DNA from: Enoplolaimus lenunculus
Lineage: Eukaryota > Nematoda > Enoplea > Enoplida > Thoracostomopsidae
Assembly: GCA_030248215.1 (NCBI GenBank)
Contig: JASANG010000463.1
Location: forward strand, 62,001-126,000
Reading direction: 5' to 3'
DNA length: 64,000 nucleotides
A model generated the notes under the pieces. That model worked only from the letters and a program-made list of their open reading frames with translations, did no database searches and had not been told where the DNA came from. A program made the translations under genes and the position numbers. This document shows, in pieces, positions 12,150-23,500 of this stretch (positions are counted from its first letter, which is position 1; each line of letters starts with the position of its first letter).

Positions 12150-12292
12150 GGTCATGTATAGACAGGGCCGGATCGTTTTCTGGAAGGGCTATAATAGAGT
12201 CAGTTTAAGCTATAGACAAATTTTTGCTTAGGCTTTCTTAGGCTTAGGAATATGCTTATACTACTGTTCCGGTTCTGTTCTACACATGGGCC
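12150..12292. mobile_element. Mutator-like MITE, perfect 9-bp TSD
   Basis: A 143-bp element with ends GGTCATGTATAGACAGGGCC and GTTCTACACATGGGCC, flanked on both sides by GATTATCAG (12141-12149, 12293-12301). The core has TTGCTTAGGC and CTTAGGCTTAGGAATATGC. Confidence 0.8.
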
Positions 12293-12801
12293 GATTATCA
12301 GATCCTACACTTACTTGTTTCAATTTTTATTTTACTGAAAAGTGATAGATGCTACACATATACTTACAGCTGATGTTTATATATTTCTTCAAGTTAATGA
12401 CGCATTCAGTCATACGTACATGGACTCACCATTGCGTATAATGCTTCGAACAATGACTTGTACGTTTAAAAACAAGTAGTTTACTTGACATTATTAACAA
12501 ATTGCGTCTGGTTCTGTCACATTGTTTCACGCCATTCATGAGTTTCCTTATTCATGTTTGTGGTATGTTTGATATCACAGTAGTGCAGAGTCAAACTCTG
12601 TATATTGTTTACGTAACAACCATTTAGCTGTAGTACCTAACTAATATTTTATAGTTTCTTCGCTTAAATTTGAAAAAGCGTTCAGAATGATACCGTTTGC
12701 GTTTAAAATAGCTGTTTTATTTTCGATACAATCGCTAGAATTTGTTGTGAAGAGTTTTATCAATAAATTCAAGGCTTGAAAGAAGTTAATTCTTGACTAT
12801 T

Positions 12802-14013
12802 GATGGGCATCGGATATTTTTGATATCCGGAAATTCTTGCCGGATATTTATCCGGATATATCCGGATATCCGAAATGAAATTTTCTATTTCGGATATCCG
12901 AAATTCGATTTTGTGTGTTTTGAGTTCTCGAACCTCAATTTTCGTTTCTTAAGCACTTGTTTTAACTTGTTGCTCTAAAGGAAGTACCCTGACATTCAAG
13001 CAAATTGATATGAGCATAAAAGATACAATTCTGAAAATCGGTATTTATTATGCCAGTACTGTAGTGACCCGAATAAGAGGGAACACCCATTTTTAGTCCC
13101 AATCAATAGGAGTCCGTATCTCTAATAAGAGTCCGTAAGCGCATAGAGTCTATAAACCCTAATTAGAGTCCATAAATGTCAATTATTCCTAATTGTAGCG
13201 CATAAATGACTCCAGAACCAAATAAAGGTGAGTTCAAAACTTTGAAGCGTACTTAAGTTATCAAAGTACGTTCCTAATAACCTTGCATTATGGCTAAAGC
13301 TTTTGATACAAGGCAAATAAACATTAAATTCAAGGGTTAGTTACAATACCGGATATATCTGCAACGAAGTGTGGCGGAGGGCGGGATAAAAATAAATAAC
13401 AGTACGTAACCGAATAACAGGGGGTACCCTCTGGACAGGTCAAATATTTATCAGTCCCCCTCTTATTCGGGTCACTCACTACAGTACCTCAATAGTTCTG
13501 GGTATTCAGTTTAGAAGATTGCTACAGACTACTAAATAAATAGTTGCGTTGACAACTTAAAATTGAGTTGATATGGCTTGTCGTTTGCCGTATTTAAACC
13601 ACTGCAATAGAGATTCCATCGAATATAACCCTTCCCTCGAACTATATATACTTGAATCGTTTTAGTTCCAAGAACACAGAACCAGATTGAAATACACTTA
13701 CGCTAGGTCGTACAAACATCAGCCCATGTTACTTATACTGGTGTCGCGCTTTCAGCAGCGAACCCAGAAATTTCTAAAAGGCGGGACGGTAAATATTTTG
13801 AAACACAATTTTTCTCCAAAAAATTTTCTTAGCGGGAAAACTATAAGGTAGGACTCTATTTTATAACGAAAGTATTATGGTGAGAGGACAAATTGTAAGG
13901 TAATGAATGATCATATCATTTTATCACAAAACATTTATGTGGGGAGTGGGGACAAATTGTAAGGTAGGGGTACTTAGACATTTTTCTTATCCGGACCGAA
14001 TATCCGGTGTTCA
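12802..14013. mobile_element. DNA element with GATGGGCATCGGATA end, MITE A copy nested inside
   Basis: The left end is GATGGGCATCGGATATTTTT followed by many GGATATCCGG palindromes. A matching right end (GAATATCCGGTGTTCATC) lies at about 14013. A family A MITE is inserted at 13059-13484. The inner part from about 13510 is homologous to 48180-48540, which also begins with GATGGGCATCGGGTA at 48062. Confidence 0.55.
13059..13484. mobile_element. MITE family A copy 4, TA target duplication
   Basis: 426 bp, with ends CTGTAGTGACCCGAATAAG and CTTATTCGGGTCAC...TACAG. TA on each side (13057-13058, 13485-13486). This is the cleanest copy for defining the family. Confidence 0.85.
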
Positions 14014-14424
14014 TCTGCAGTCTATATCATACTGTTCTCAGTAAACTTGCTATCATCATTCACGGATCACGAAGTGTTAACTCAGAAAAGCTTTGTGTTA
14101 AATATAACCGCTAAAACGTCCCAGAAGTAAATTAGCGTTGCATTGAATTACAGATCAAAGCTAGACCTGTGTGAAACCCAGCCGTATATCAAATTCTACA
14201 GAAACTCAGGCCCATGTGACTTTTAGGGCCGTAGAGGTTTCTGTTATTACAATTTTTGCTTAGGCTTAGGGATAGAAAGATTTTGTATCATCATGGAACA
14301 ATTATGCAAGAACGTGGTTTAATATTCTGACTGAGGTTTGGATACAGAATTTTTTCGTCAGCTCCAGCTACTTTGGTGCAGAAACCATGCAAATTATTCT
14401 AAAAAATTTTTTACACAAAAGCAT

Positions 14425-14545
14425 TTCGGATATCCGGCGGATATCCGGATATATACGGATATCCGGATATCCGGATACACGTTTCATTTCGGATACATAT
14501 CCGGATATTTTTCATATTCGGATATCCGGATATCCGGTGCCCATC
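14425..14545. mobile_element. Isolated GGATATCCGG-rich terminus
   Basis: A run of GGATATCCGG palindromes ending GGATATCCGGTGCCCATC is the inverted counterpart of the 12802 terminus. It could be the true right end of that element or a separate fragment. Confidence 0.5.
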
Positions 14546-14977
14546 TATATTCTTGACAGGTTTTGTTTATGTGTTTACATTATTTTCTGTTGGTTATCAA
14601 CGAATTGGCGTTCTCATCGTTTCTGGGATGGTAATTTGTATTGTAAATCATTAACTAAAAGTTTTGTATTTGCTTTTAGTATTTTTTGAAATGTTTTGCA
14701 ACCTCGTGGCTGCTGTAGCTTTAGTCTGCTTCTTTAGGTCGGTTTGCGATAAATTATTTTCCAAATGTTTTCCCATAAAAAAACTTGCAAGTTTTGATCA
14801 AATGTCCAGAATAATTTGCCTTGAACGGACTTATGAGCCGCGGCAGGGTATCTGAGCCTCAGCATTAACGTTTCAAACGGGTGTACTCTGGAATGTATCA
14901 TCCATGAACGCAGGTGTTAATCTAAACACGGGGGTTTACACATGCAGGGTCGCAACATATAGTGATAACCTGAATTA

Positions 14978-15225
14978 CACACAAAAAAGTATTTCTGAAT
15001 TTATTCAGAAAAGTGTTTTCTGTGGCAAATTTGAAAAGCTTTGCTGATATTTAAGACAATTTTTCTTAAAATAACTGGAAAACGTTTATTTTCAGACTTT
15101 ATTTCAAAACGTTTTTTGAAAACATTTCTATTATAACAGAAATACTTTTCAAGTGCACCTTGCTAATCATATTTCTCAAATGTAAGAAATTTTTTCTTAA
15201 ATATCAGAAATTTTATTTTGAGTGT
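14978..15225. mobile_element. AT-rich foldback MITE (CACACAAAA ends)
   Basis: The ends CACACAAAAAAGTATTTCTG and AGAAATTTTATTTTGAGTGT are inverted relatives. The interior consists of TTTCTTAAA/AAGAAATTT motifs. No coding. Confidence 0.55.
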
Positions 15226-15846
15226 ACGCTAAAGGCGCAAATTTTCTAAACTTAGATGGCCGATCGGTTGTTTCGGGCCCAAAGCAGCCCGAGGTGACTC
15301 CTAGCGATGGTAGGGAGAGGTGTGCGCTAACCACGATACGCGAAGTTATAGAACAAATTTAAAATTATCCGTTGAATAGTTGCAGCCACCGGATCGGAGT
15401 TATATATGCAACAAATGTGTTGAGCTTCCGTACTAAATTTTTCTAACGAATAGAGGCCGTTTTAAGCCGAACACATACTGCTGTCAAAGTATTAATTACT
15501 AGTCTTGTCCGGCAGTGCTGACCTTATGTATAATGCAAGTTTCACAATGCCATGCATATTATTAGATAATACTAGGTGAGTGGCTGATGAATACGGATGC
15601 TTTTTTAGCTTTAGTGTACTGACTACTAAAGTTTTTAACCTCAGTATGATTGTAATGAAACACTTGGATTAATTGTGTTGGCTACTAAGTTTATTTGACC
15701 TCAGTACCGTGCCCATCACCAACAATGTCAAAAAGTAACCTGGTGTACGCATGATATTGTGGAAGTTGCATAAAGAGGTTAACTGTAAAATGGGTAACAC
15801 AACGATACTAACCACTTCTGCTCCACGGCTGTGATTTTGTATCAGT

Positions 15847-16191
15847 TATACCAAGAGTGGATGAGCACTCTAACAAGAGTGTGCAACTGGGTACATTCTG
15901 TGTATTAAAGAATGTACCAGCACGCGTTGCATTTTTGTTCGACCCCCCTCAATCCGGGGGGGATTTGAGCAAGAGATTAACAGTATGCTTCAGTACACCT
16001 ACCCTCCCCCCTTAAACAAGGGGGGTTGCAATTTGCTTCTAGCATTACTACGATATAAAACTGCATACAGACCCCCTAACCAAGGGGGGTAGGCCAAAAA
16101 CGCAACGCGTGCCGGGTGCATTCTCTAATACACAGAATGTTTCCAGTTGCACACTCGTGTTATAAAGAGTGATCATCCACTCTTGGTTATA
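15847..16191. mobile_element. Long-TIR MITE, copy 2 (TATAACCAAGAGTGG family)
   Basis: About 100-bp arms: TATACCAAGAGTGGATGAG, then GTGTGCAACTGGGTACATT and GCACGCGTTGCATTTTTG at the left, and their inverted forms at the right, ending CATCCACTCTTGGTTATA. The centre has paired C/G runs (CCCCCCTC, CAAGGGGGG). Total 345 bp, homologous to 3807-4131. Confidence 0.8.
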
Positions 16192-16397
16192 CAAATAAAT
16201 CAGTTATTACAAAAATGACACCGCGTTTTGTAACATTTTCTCATTCATATTGCAACGATGGATGATGAAAGATCGAGAATTAAACGCATTTTAGCGTTGG
16301 TTAAATCGGTTTTTAGTATTAATATAATCGCTATTCGTTGCAATATGACAGATTCTTATCTCCTCTTCGCTACGTTGATATTGTCATTAATGTCCGT

Positions 16398-17463
16398 ATT
16401 CTCAGATGGGAACTCAGGTGTAAGTAGCACCTATCAGCATTGGACGAGAGGTCTTCTTAAAAATCTCGAATCAGCAAACAGAGAGCCTCAAAATTTGGCT
16501 CATTTTTGGTACTTGATTGGTCCTACTATTGAGCCAAGCAGAAATATGTTCTTAAATTCAAGACAATTATGCCTTAATCTAGACGCCAGACATGTATGTC
16601 TTGAATGCAAGATAGGTTTTCAAATTTTTCAGAAACCTGTGTTTGAAAATTTTAGCACTTAAAAGTCTTAAATTTAAGACTGTGTTTCATAAACGATTAA
16701 GACAAATATTTCTAAAGCACCAGACAAATATGCCTCATATATATTAAGACAAGTGGGGACCATGTATAGGACTGGACCAAATCGTTTTCCGGAGGGGCTA
16801 TAATAGAGTTAGTTTAAGCTTTAATTTTTTGCTTAAGCTTAGGCTTAGGCTTAGGAATATGCTTATACTACTTTTTCGGCCCTGTTCTATACATGGACCG
16901 ACAAGTGAAACGAAAGACATGTTTTGATGATTTTTGAGACATAAATGTCTTAGAAACAATATTTGCCAGAGAAGTCGCATTCAAAATTGGAAGTTATGCT
17001 CAACCAAATTCCCTAATTTTACAATCTAAGATACGTCCAAGACGTAAACTTATGTTTGGGGAACCTGAGCTCAAACCGAAATATTTGAATTTCGATTATT
17101 TATATACTATCTTAAGAATATAAACGAAGCAGCTTTTGTACATATATACATGAAAATCAGAAAATTAGTTTGAATATAACCCAACTATTTCTTGAAAGAT
17201 AGAAATTTATGTCTTACAAATTGGCAACGGTAATTTTTTAAATATAAGACAAACGTGTTTTAATCATTTCAGACACAAATTTCTGAGCTGTTTAAAGGCT
17301 ATTAATGTCTTAAATACAAGACATTAATGTCTTGAAAATTTAAGAAAGTAGGAGTCTTGAAATTTCAGGACAATTTATTTTGTGTGCAGTTGCTTCAGTT
17401 AGCTTGCTTAAAAACCTGACACTAACTGGTGATAGGTGCTGCAGACACTTGAGAATGCCAGGT
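16398..17463. mobile_element. DNA element with GCACCTATCA ends
   Basis: The left terminus (ATTCTCAG, then GTAGCACCTATCAGCATTGG) is inverted at the right (ACTAACTGGTGATAGGTGC, then TTGAGAAT). Short versions of the same termini occur at 24475-24617 and 27976-28195. A Mutator-like MITE sits inside at 16757-16899; much of the rest is TAAGAC/GTCTTA foldback sequence. Confidence 0.55.
16757..16899. mobile_element. Mutator-like MITE, 9-bp TSD
   Basis: 143 bp, the same length as the 12150 copy. The ends GGACCATGTATAGGACTGG and TTCTATACATGGACC are flanked by GACAAGTGG and GACAAGTGA (8 of 9). The core has GCTTAGGCTTAGGCTTAGG. Confidence 0.8.
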
Positions 17464-17501
17464 TGGCTACAGAACAATGCCATATTTGCGTTCTACCCAG
17501 C

Positions 17502-20500
17502 TTAAAATTTGTGGTCGTCTGTGGGTTTTGTTTTGTATCGATCTTCAAATTCAGTTACATCAGAGAAAGTTTGCCCTTGTGAAGCTTGATTATAGCTTGG
17601 TTGAGGATGTTTTTGAGCCGATCGTAGCCGTGACGTTTTGCGCTCCGCTTGTTGTCGTTTTAAATCTTCTATCACTAACGCTAAAAACGGTTCGAAACAT
17701 TTAGGGCCAATGAATAGAACAGGGCAGTAACAGTAGTATATATAAGCATATACCTAAGCCTAAAGCGTAATTGCAAGAGTGAGCTTATACTTAAGCCTAA
17801 ACTAAAAAGAAGTCTAAAATTTAAGCTTACACTATTGCAATCCCACAAAAAATTGTTTCGCCCTTGATAGGAATTTTGAAGCTGAGGGTGGTTATGCTTA
17901 ACATAAGCGTAATTTTAGATACAAGTATAATTTTGGACATGTTTTGGTTTATAATAAGAAAGGTTTGATTCTACAATTACCAGTGCATAACACTGCATGG
18001 CAAGTTGGTGTTCGAATAAGAAACGTTGTAGTAGTGATTACAGTCCGATTATCATACTGATGTCGGTTTGCTTTTATATTGACAAGTAAATTGCTGTTCA
18101 TTTTAGATTTATCCGTGTTTTTGCACGAAACATGAAGTAAAAGTAACGGAATCGGATAGGATCCAAATAGCGAAACTGGTTACGGATTTTCACTGAAAAC
18201 GCGAACGATCTGGTTACACCCCTACTTACTATGGTTTTACCCATACTAAAACCTACTCAATATAATCTTTCTAAATTATAAGCCGTACGTTCACAGCGCA
18301 TTTACGGTACACAGGTTTTATTTGATTAATATTGTCACGTTTGAGATTCCCTATGCTGAATCTCTGAGCTCGAATGTGGATTATTTGTAAAGCCTTTCGT
18401 AATCTATAGCGCCTTTTAAGGGAAGTTAACAACAAAAAAATTTGGATTTGAACAAAACAATATTTACCGGTCAGCACAAGGCCTAGTCCCATTAGTGAGC
18501 ACAGGAACAAATTAGCTGATAACACACTGTAAGTGCTCATTAAATGTTCACAAACTTTAATCACAATGATGCTAAACACCTGTAACAAAATAAAAATTTT
18601 AGCAGATATCAATCTTCGTTGTATCTCATACGATTTATAAACTGTGTCATTTACTTTTATTTTACACATTTTCCATATTTTCCCAAGGTGATAGCCATGT
18701 TTTTTTAAAAAATAATTTAATGACATTTTACGTTTAGTAATGTTAATATAACTAAAAATTAACGATGGCTTGCGATAGCCAAGTTACACCAGGAAGCAGT
18801 GGAATTTAGTAGTTTTTTTAAACGTTCGCAGAATCAATTGAAATATTAGTGTTTCGGTTTGTGACAACAGTCAACGAATTTCTTCAAAGCTACATCAAAT
18901 TATTGGAACTATAAGATTTCGTATCCGGACTAATATTCAATCTTGAAATTCGTTGTTGAGAAAACTATAGATTTTGAAACTTTCCTTCACCGTGCCAAAA
19001 TACAGAAAAATGAAAAAGAATATATACATATTGGTCTTGTATTTCTGACCAAGCGGTTTAGTTTCGAAGTTTAGTTTTCCAGGGGTGCCCGGTGCACCTA
19101 GCAACCGTCCTGGTCTCTGGTTACTTTCAGCCTTGAATAGAGGCGGATCCAAAAATTTCTAAACGGAGGCAGGCTTGCAAATGTTACGAAACGCAATGTT
19201 TACTGTATGCTATATATGCCATTGACAGCGTTAAATTGTAAACGTAGGCTTATCAATTTATCCCCCAAATAATTTTCAGAGAGGAAAAATTCTACCATAA
19301 ATGACTTTACCATTTGACCGCAAAAGCCCCCGGCAACACCCCTTCTGGATCTGCTAGTGGCCTCGAAGCGTTTGCATTCAATACCTGAGAACTAATGTTG
19401 ATCAGACCAACCGAAGTTCCTTCAGGAACCGGATGTGTAATTTCAACGGTGAATTCAAATCCAAGCGGCAAATATCCGGTCATGAAAAATCTAAATGACC
19501 AAATGCTAAAGTAAAAATATTTGACTTTGGAAATCTGTGTATTAAAGACAACTATAGATCCAATATTAGCAAAACTTTGCTGCGCTTCAAAAAGCCAACG
19601 TTTTTAAAGTCTGGTTAGTAACCACACTGTTAAATTTCTTCATCCGATTCTGCAAAAAAATATAGAATTATTGTTACATACCCTAAGAGCCCTGCAATTA
19701 CAAACATCAACCATAACCGCGCGAGTCGAAGACAGAAAGTGTATGTTACCATAAAAGCTAAACTGAGCAAGTATGTAATGAGCACCAAAAGCCTAAAATA
19801 TGATTGGAATTTATTAGCAAGTTACTTAAAAATTAGCAAAGTATGTACACAACAAATATACAAGTGGCAGCTATACGAAACCAGAACTTTGTAAATGTGA
19901 TTACGTTTTGTACAAAAATTCGAAGAGGGCCTCTTAATAATGCTACCAAATGAAAAAGTTGCCAACAACCCATGGGTAAGAAAATCACAAAAAGGAACAT
20001 TTATCCCTTACCCTTTGCACGCCGTTGGTTAACGGATAACCCGTTCACGTTGCGAGCTGAGCAAAGTTAATATTAAATTTGAGGTCAATATAGAACAAGG
20101 AAATTTATAGAATTGCAGGGACAACGAAACCCTGTTATTCTGTGAACAGCAATAGCTGAGTTTTTTGACGCTTATACAAATATTAAGGGAACCATTTGAT
20201 TGGTTCAACAAAAATGTATAAAGTCTTCCTCCAAGTCGTAAGAGTGATTTTTATTCGCCGAACAGCATACTACTACTTATCAAAACATTCAGTTTTGCAC
20301 TAAAATTTTACCCATTGCGACTAGTCTGAGGTAAACCTTTGATATATCTCGGTAAACGCAAAATTTCGTATGACATTATTAAATATAACTTGCTTAAATT
20401 TGTGAGTGCGCGCTAATATAAATCCACCAATTAGAGCACCAACCATGCCAGACAATACCATAAGCAGTCCAATACGTCCAATATTTACAGTTTGGCCCTG

Positions 20501-23500
20501 AAATTCCATTCACAAGACATTTTTTGAGATGGCCTGAAAGCTGTCTCTTTTAAAATGAAGAATTGTTTCTCTCAGCCTGGAGGCTGTCTTTTTAAACTAA
20601 GTTTTCGGTAAGTACGCATTTCACAATCCTTTTTCGTCGAATATTTGGTCTTGTAGCTTTTTTCCTCATCTCTATTAAATGGAAATTTGTTGTAGAGTCT
20701 TTTTGAAAATAATTAGAGGTTAGATTACAGTCTTGGATAGCCCTCCCAGAGTATAAGGCTAGTGTACCGATGAAGTTTGCAATTCCTATTTTTGATCTCC
20801 CTGCGTTCAATTCAGGCGTTAACGCTTTTGTATAATTATTTATACACATAGGCTGAGTTCAACCTAATCCATTGCGGCACGGCGGCTACTGCAAAATTGT
20901 ATAACATATTACTATTAATACCTTTGCAGTATTCGCCGTGGCGCAATGGATTAGGTTGGACTAGAAAAATTTTCTGATCCATCTTAAATGAACTGACCCC
21001 ATTCACCAGGGTACATGCGGAGGTCTGACCACTGCATCAAATTAAATGCTAACACGAATGTTATCATCTGCAGGTTAAAAGCTTTGGGCGACAGTATTCA
21101 AGTTTAATGAAGCATACGTCCAAATCCTTTTCATTTTAATACACATCGTTGAATCCGTGTTACAATGAATTAATCTAGTATGCCGGCCGACACCAAACGT
21201 TGTTAACAATGAAATTATTAGTTCGGCTTTAAAAACGCCCCGGCTGATTACGTAAACTTTCGCGTGGTTTGACAAATTACCATTTTATAAATTTTACCCT
21301 TTAAAAATTTAATCAGTAAAATTTGTTTCAGCAATTTATTAATACCTCGAAGTAGTGCGAAAGTTGCGTGTTCAGGATTGTACTCAAACCATAGAAGACG
21401 CCAACGATAAGGCCTGAAACTTGTTCAAATTTTACTATAAGCTGAATCATGAAATATAATTTATTTGATCCAAAGTTTACCGTGATCGTGCTGTTAGAAT
21501 AAGACAGCAGTGATAAATCATTATTATAAACGAAGGTTATTGTGCTGAAATTGAGTACATAAAGTTTCGCAATTCGTTTAATTTCAATTTTCCTTAGTTT
21601 CAGATGTTAGCTAGTTTTGTTTTAGTTTTCTAGGACATATATGCTCCGTAATTTTACGAGCATGTATTATTCGAGAACAGATGCTAATAAAAGCCTGATT
21701 TTGGTGTTTTCGAACAGTCCCGCTGGCGATGTTCAAACGGCTTGTACATAATTTTGAACTTATTATGATTCATAAGCCACATGGATGTCATGGGGTTAAA
21801 ATTCGCAAGCCCACTTCACCCCACCCCGCTGAAACTTTTTGTGGGTATCTCCAGGTGATTGCCAGCATCCGGGCGTCGTGTACTGTTTGTCGGTTTTGAC
21901 ACAGATGCCGTTCGTATCTCTGTAATCATTTAAAAAGGATACACTAAGGCTTTAGGACACGTTACTAATGTCGCTTAACTTTTGTCAATTTTTATTTAGT
22001 ATTTGCAATAGTGTCTTGATTCCTTTAATCGAGGCTTATGCCCCATTCTGTCGTGCAAGTTTTTGCAGCGAGCACTCACAACTGCAATTTGCACGTGCAA
22101 TTTTTTGGCAGAAAGATCTTGTAGCTCCAACTTGCAACTGTAAGTTTTGTTCGAAAGCACTGGAAGGCCACAATGAAATGCTAGGGTCTTGTAGACAAAC
22201 AAGGTTTAACGCGGCACAATGTATTATGTATTATCGAACACACATCTACGGGCATCGGACGAGTTTTGGTCAGCATGGGCGTGCGTAACTACGGGTTAAA
22301 AATGAAGATGCGAGTGGTTAAAACATAAGAGCCTAAGCAAGTCCTGGAACAACAATTAGCACCTAAATGGCGCTTGGTAAGGAATGTTGTTTATCTGTTT
22401 ATTGTAATTAACAGTACCGTGAAGTAAAACAATCTACTGAATAAATATATGTATAACATTGTCGATACCGGAGAATCTTGTTAAAATTTTTAACCTCCAG
22501 GCGGGCTGGGGATCCGCGTCCAACTCGAGATGGGGGCTGGGGTAGCCAGCCTCCATTATCATTCATCTAGTTGACAAGTTACATTATGCGGCGGCTAGCA
22601 GATTTCTTGGGCGATTATTATTGTTTGAGTTGAATTGTATAGGTTAACCGGGTGACTTAGGCGGAAATAGGTATTTAATTGGAACAGTGTCACGGTAGCT
22701 CGAACGTGAGCCTACGGTGAAAACCGGCGTAAGGGAATCAGCAAGTAAAGCACATAGCGCGGAGCCTGCGGGCAGTACCAAGGGAAACCGGGGATATTGG
22801 GGAATGTGTTAAGGGGATTCTTGGGATATGGGGATCTCCACTGGGGTCCACATTCCCATGACATCCCTATGAAACAGTACAATATAATGCCGCATACGAA
22901 AATTTCTCTGCGGATGGGGTGGAGCTGTATAGTTTCAAATTGAAATTTAAATTTTGCAAAATTACCAAAAATTGCCAGTTTCGCAACTTCTGTCGTCGGA
23001 GTAAAGTTGAACGCTTTCTATAGCTTAAAACTAAAGTAAATGATCAGTGGCGGATCCAGGATCTCAAAATGGGGGGGGGGGCAAAATTTCACAGGTAATG
23101 AACTTATTTTTGACCCATACTGTAGTAACCCAAACAAGAGGTGGGGTCCCCGTTTTGAGTCCCAATTTATAGTAGTCCGTATCCCTAATAAGAGTTCGTA
23201 AGCGAGTAAAGTCCTTAAACTCTTGTTAGAGTCCATAAATGTCTATTATCCCTAATTGTAGCCCATAAATGACTCCAGGGCCAAATAAAGGAGAGTTCGA
23301 AACTTTAAAGCGTGCTTATACTATTGTGTATAAAACAGAGAAATAAACAGCATAGAACAGCAATTGACACTATATAATTTTTGTCGAGATGCTGTTGGGG
23401 GGCCACGGCCGGGATGGCCCCCCATGGATCCGCCATTGTAAATGATCCAGAAACTTAAAAACTACCGTATGCCGTCAGCAATAAGACAAACCAAACATTT

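Noticed and set aside
14664-14855. Candidate M4 exon of the channel (hydrophobic frame LVAAVALVCFF)
   Set aside because: It lacks the FN..YW signature, and the exon at 11760-11918 supplies a proper M4 in phase.
16258-16662. 134-residue plus frame with a signal-like segment (MTDSYLLFATLILSLMSVF)
   Set aside because: Its second half runs into a transposon terminus (GTAGCACCTATCAGC at about 16430) and GTCTTA repeats; no family match and no splice support.
18271-18726. 151-residue minus-strand frame as the end of the transporter
   Set aside because: It contains true exon 10 (18579-18468), but the frame runs into introns on both sides. The exon at 17680-17502 restores the conserved [12 protein letters not shown] ending in phase.
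21968-22288. 106-residue plus frame with many cysteines
   Set aside because: It is built on the TTGCAACTGCAA dispersed repeat, found in several other non-coding places.
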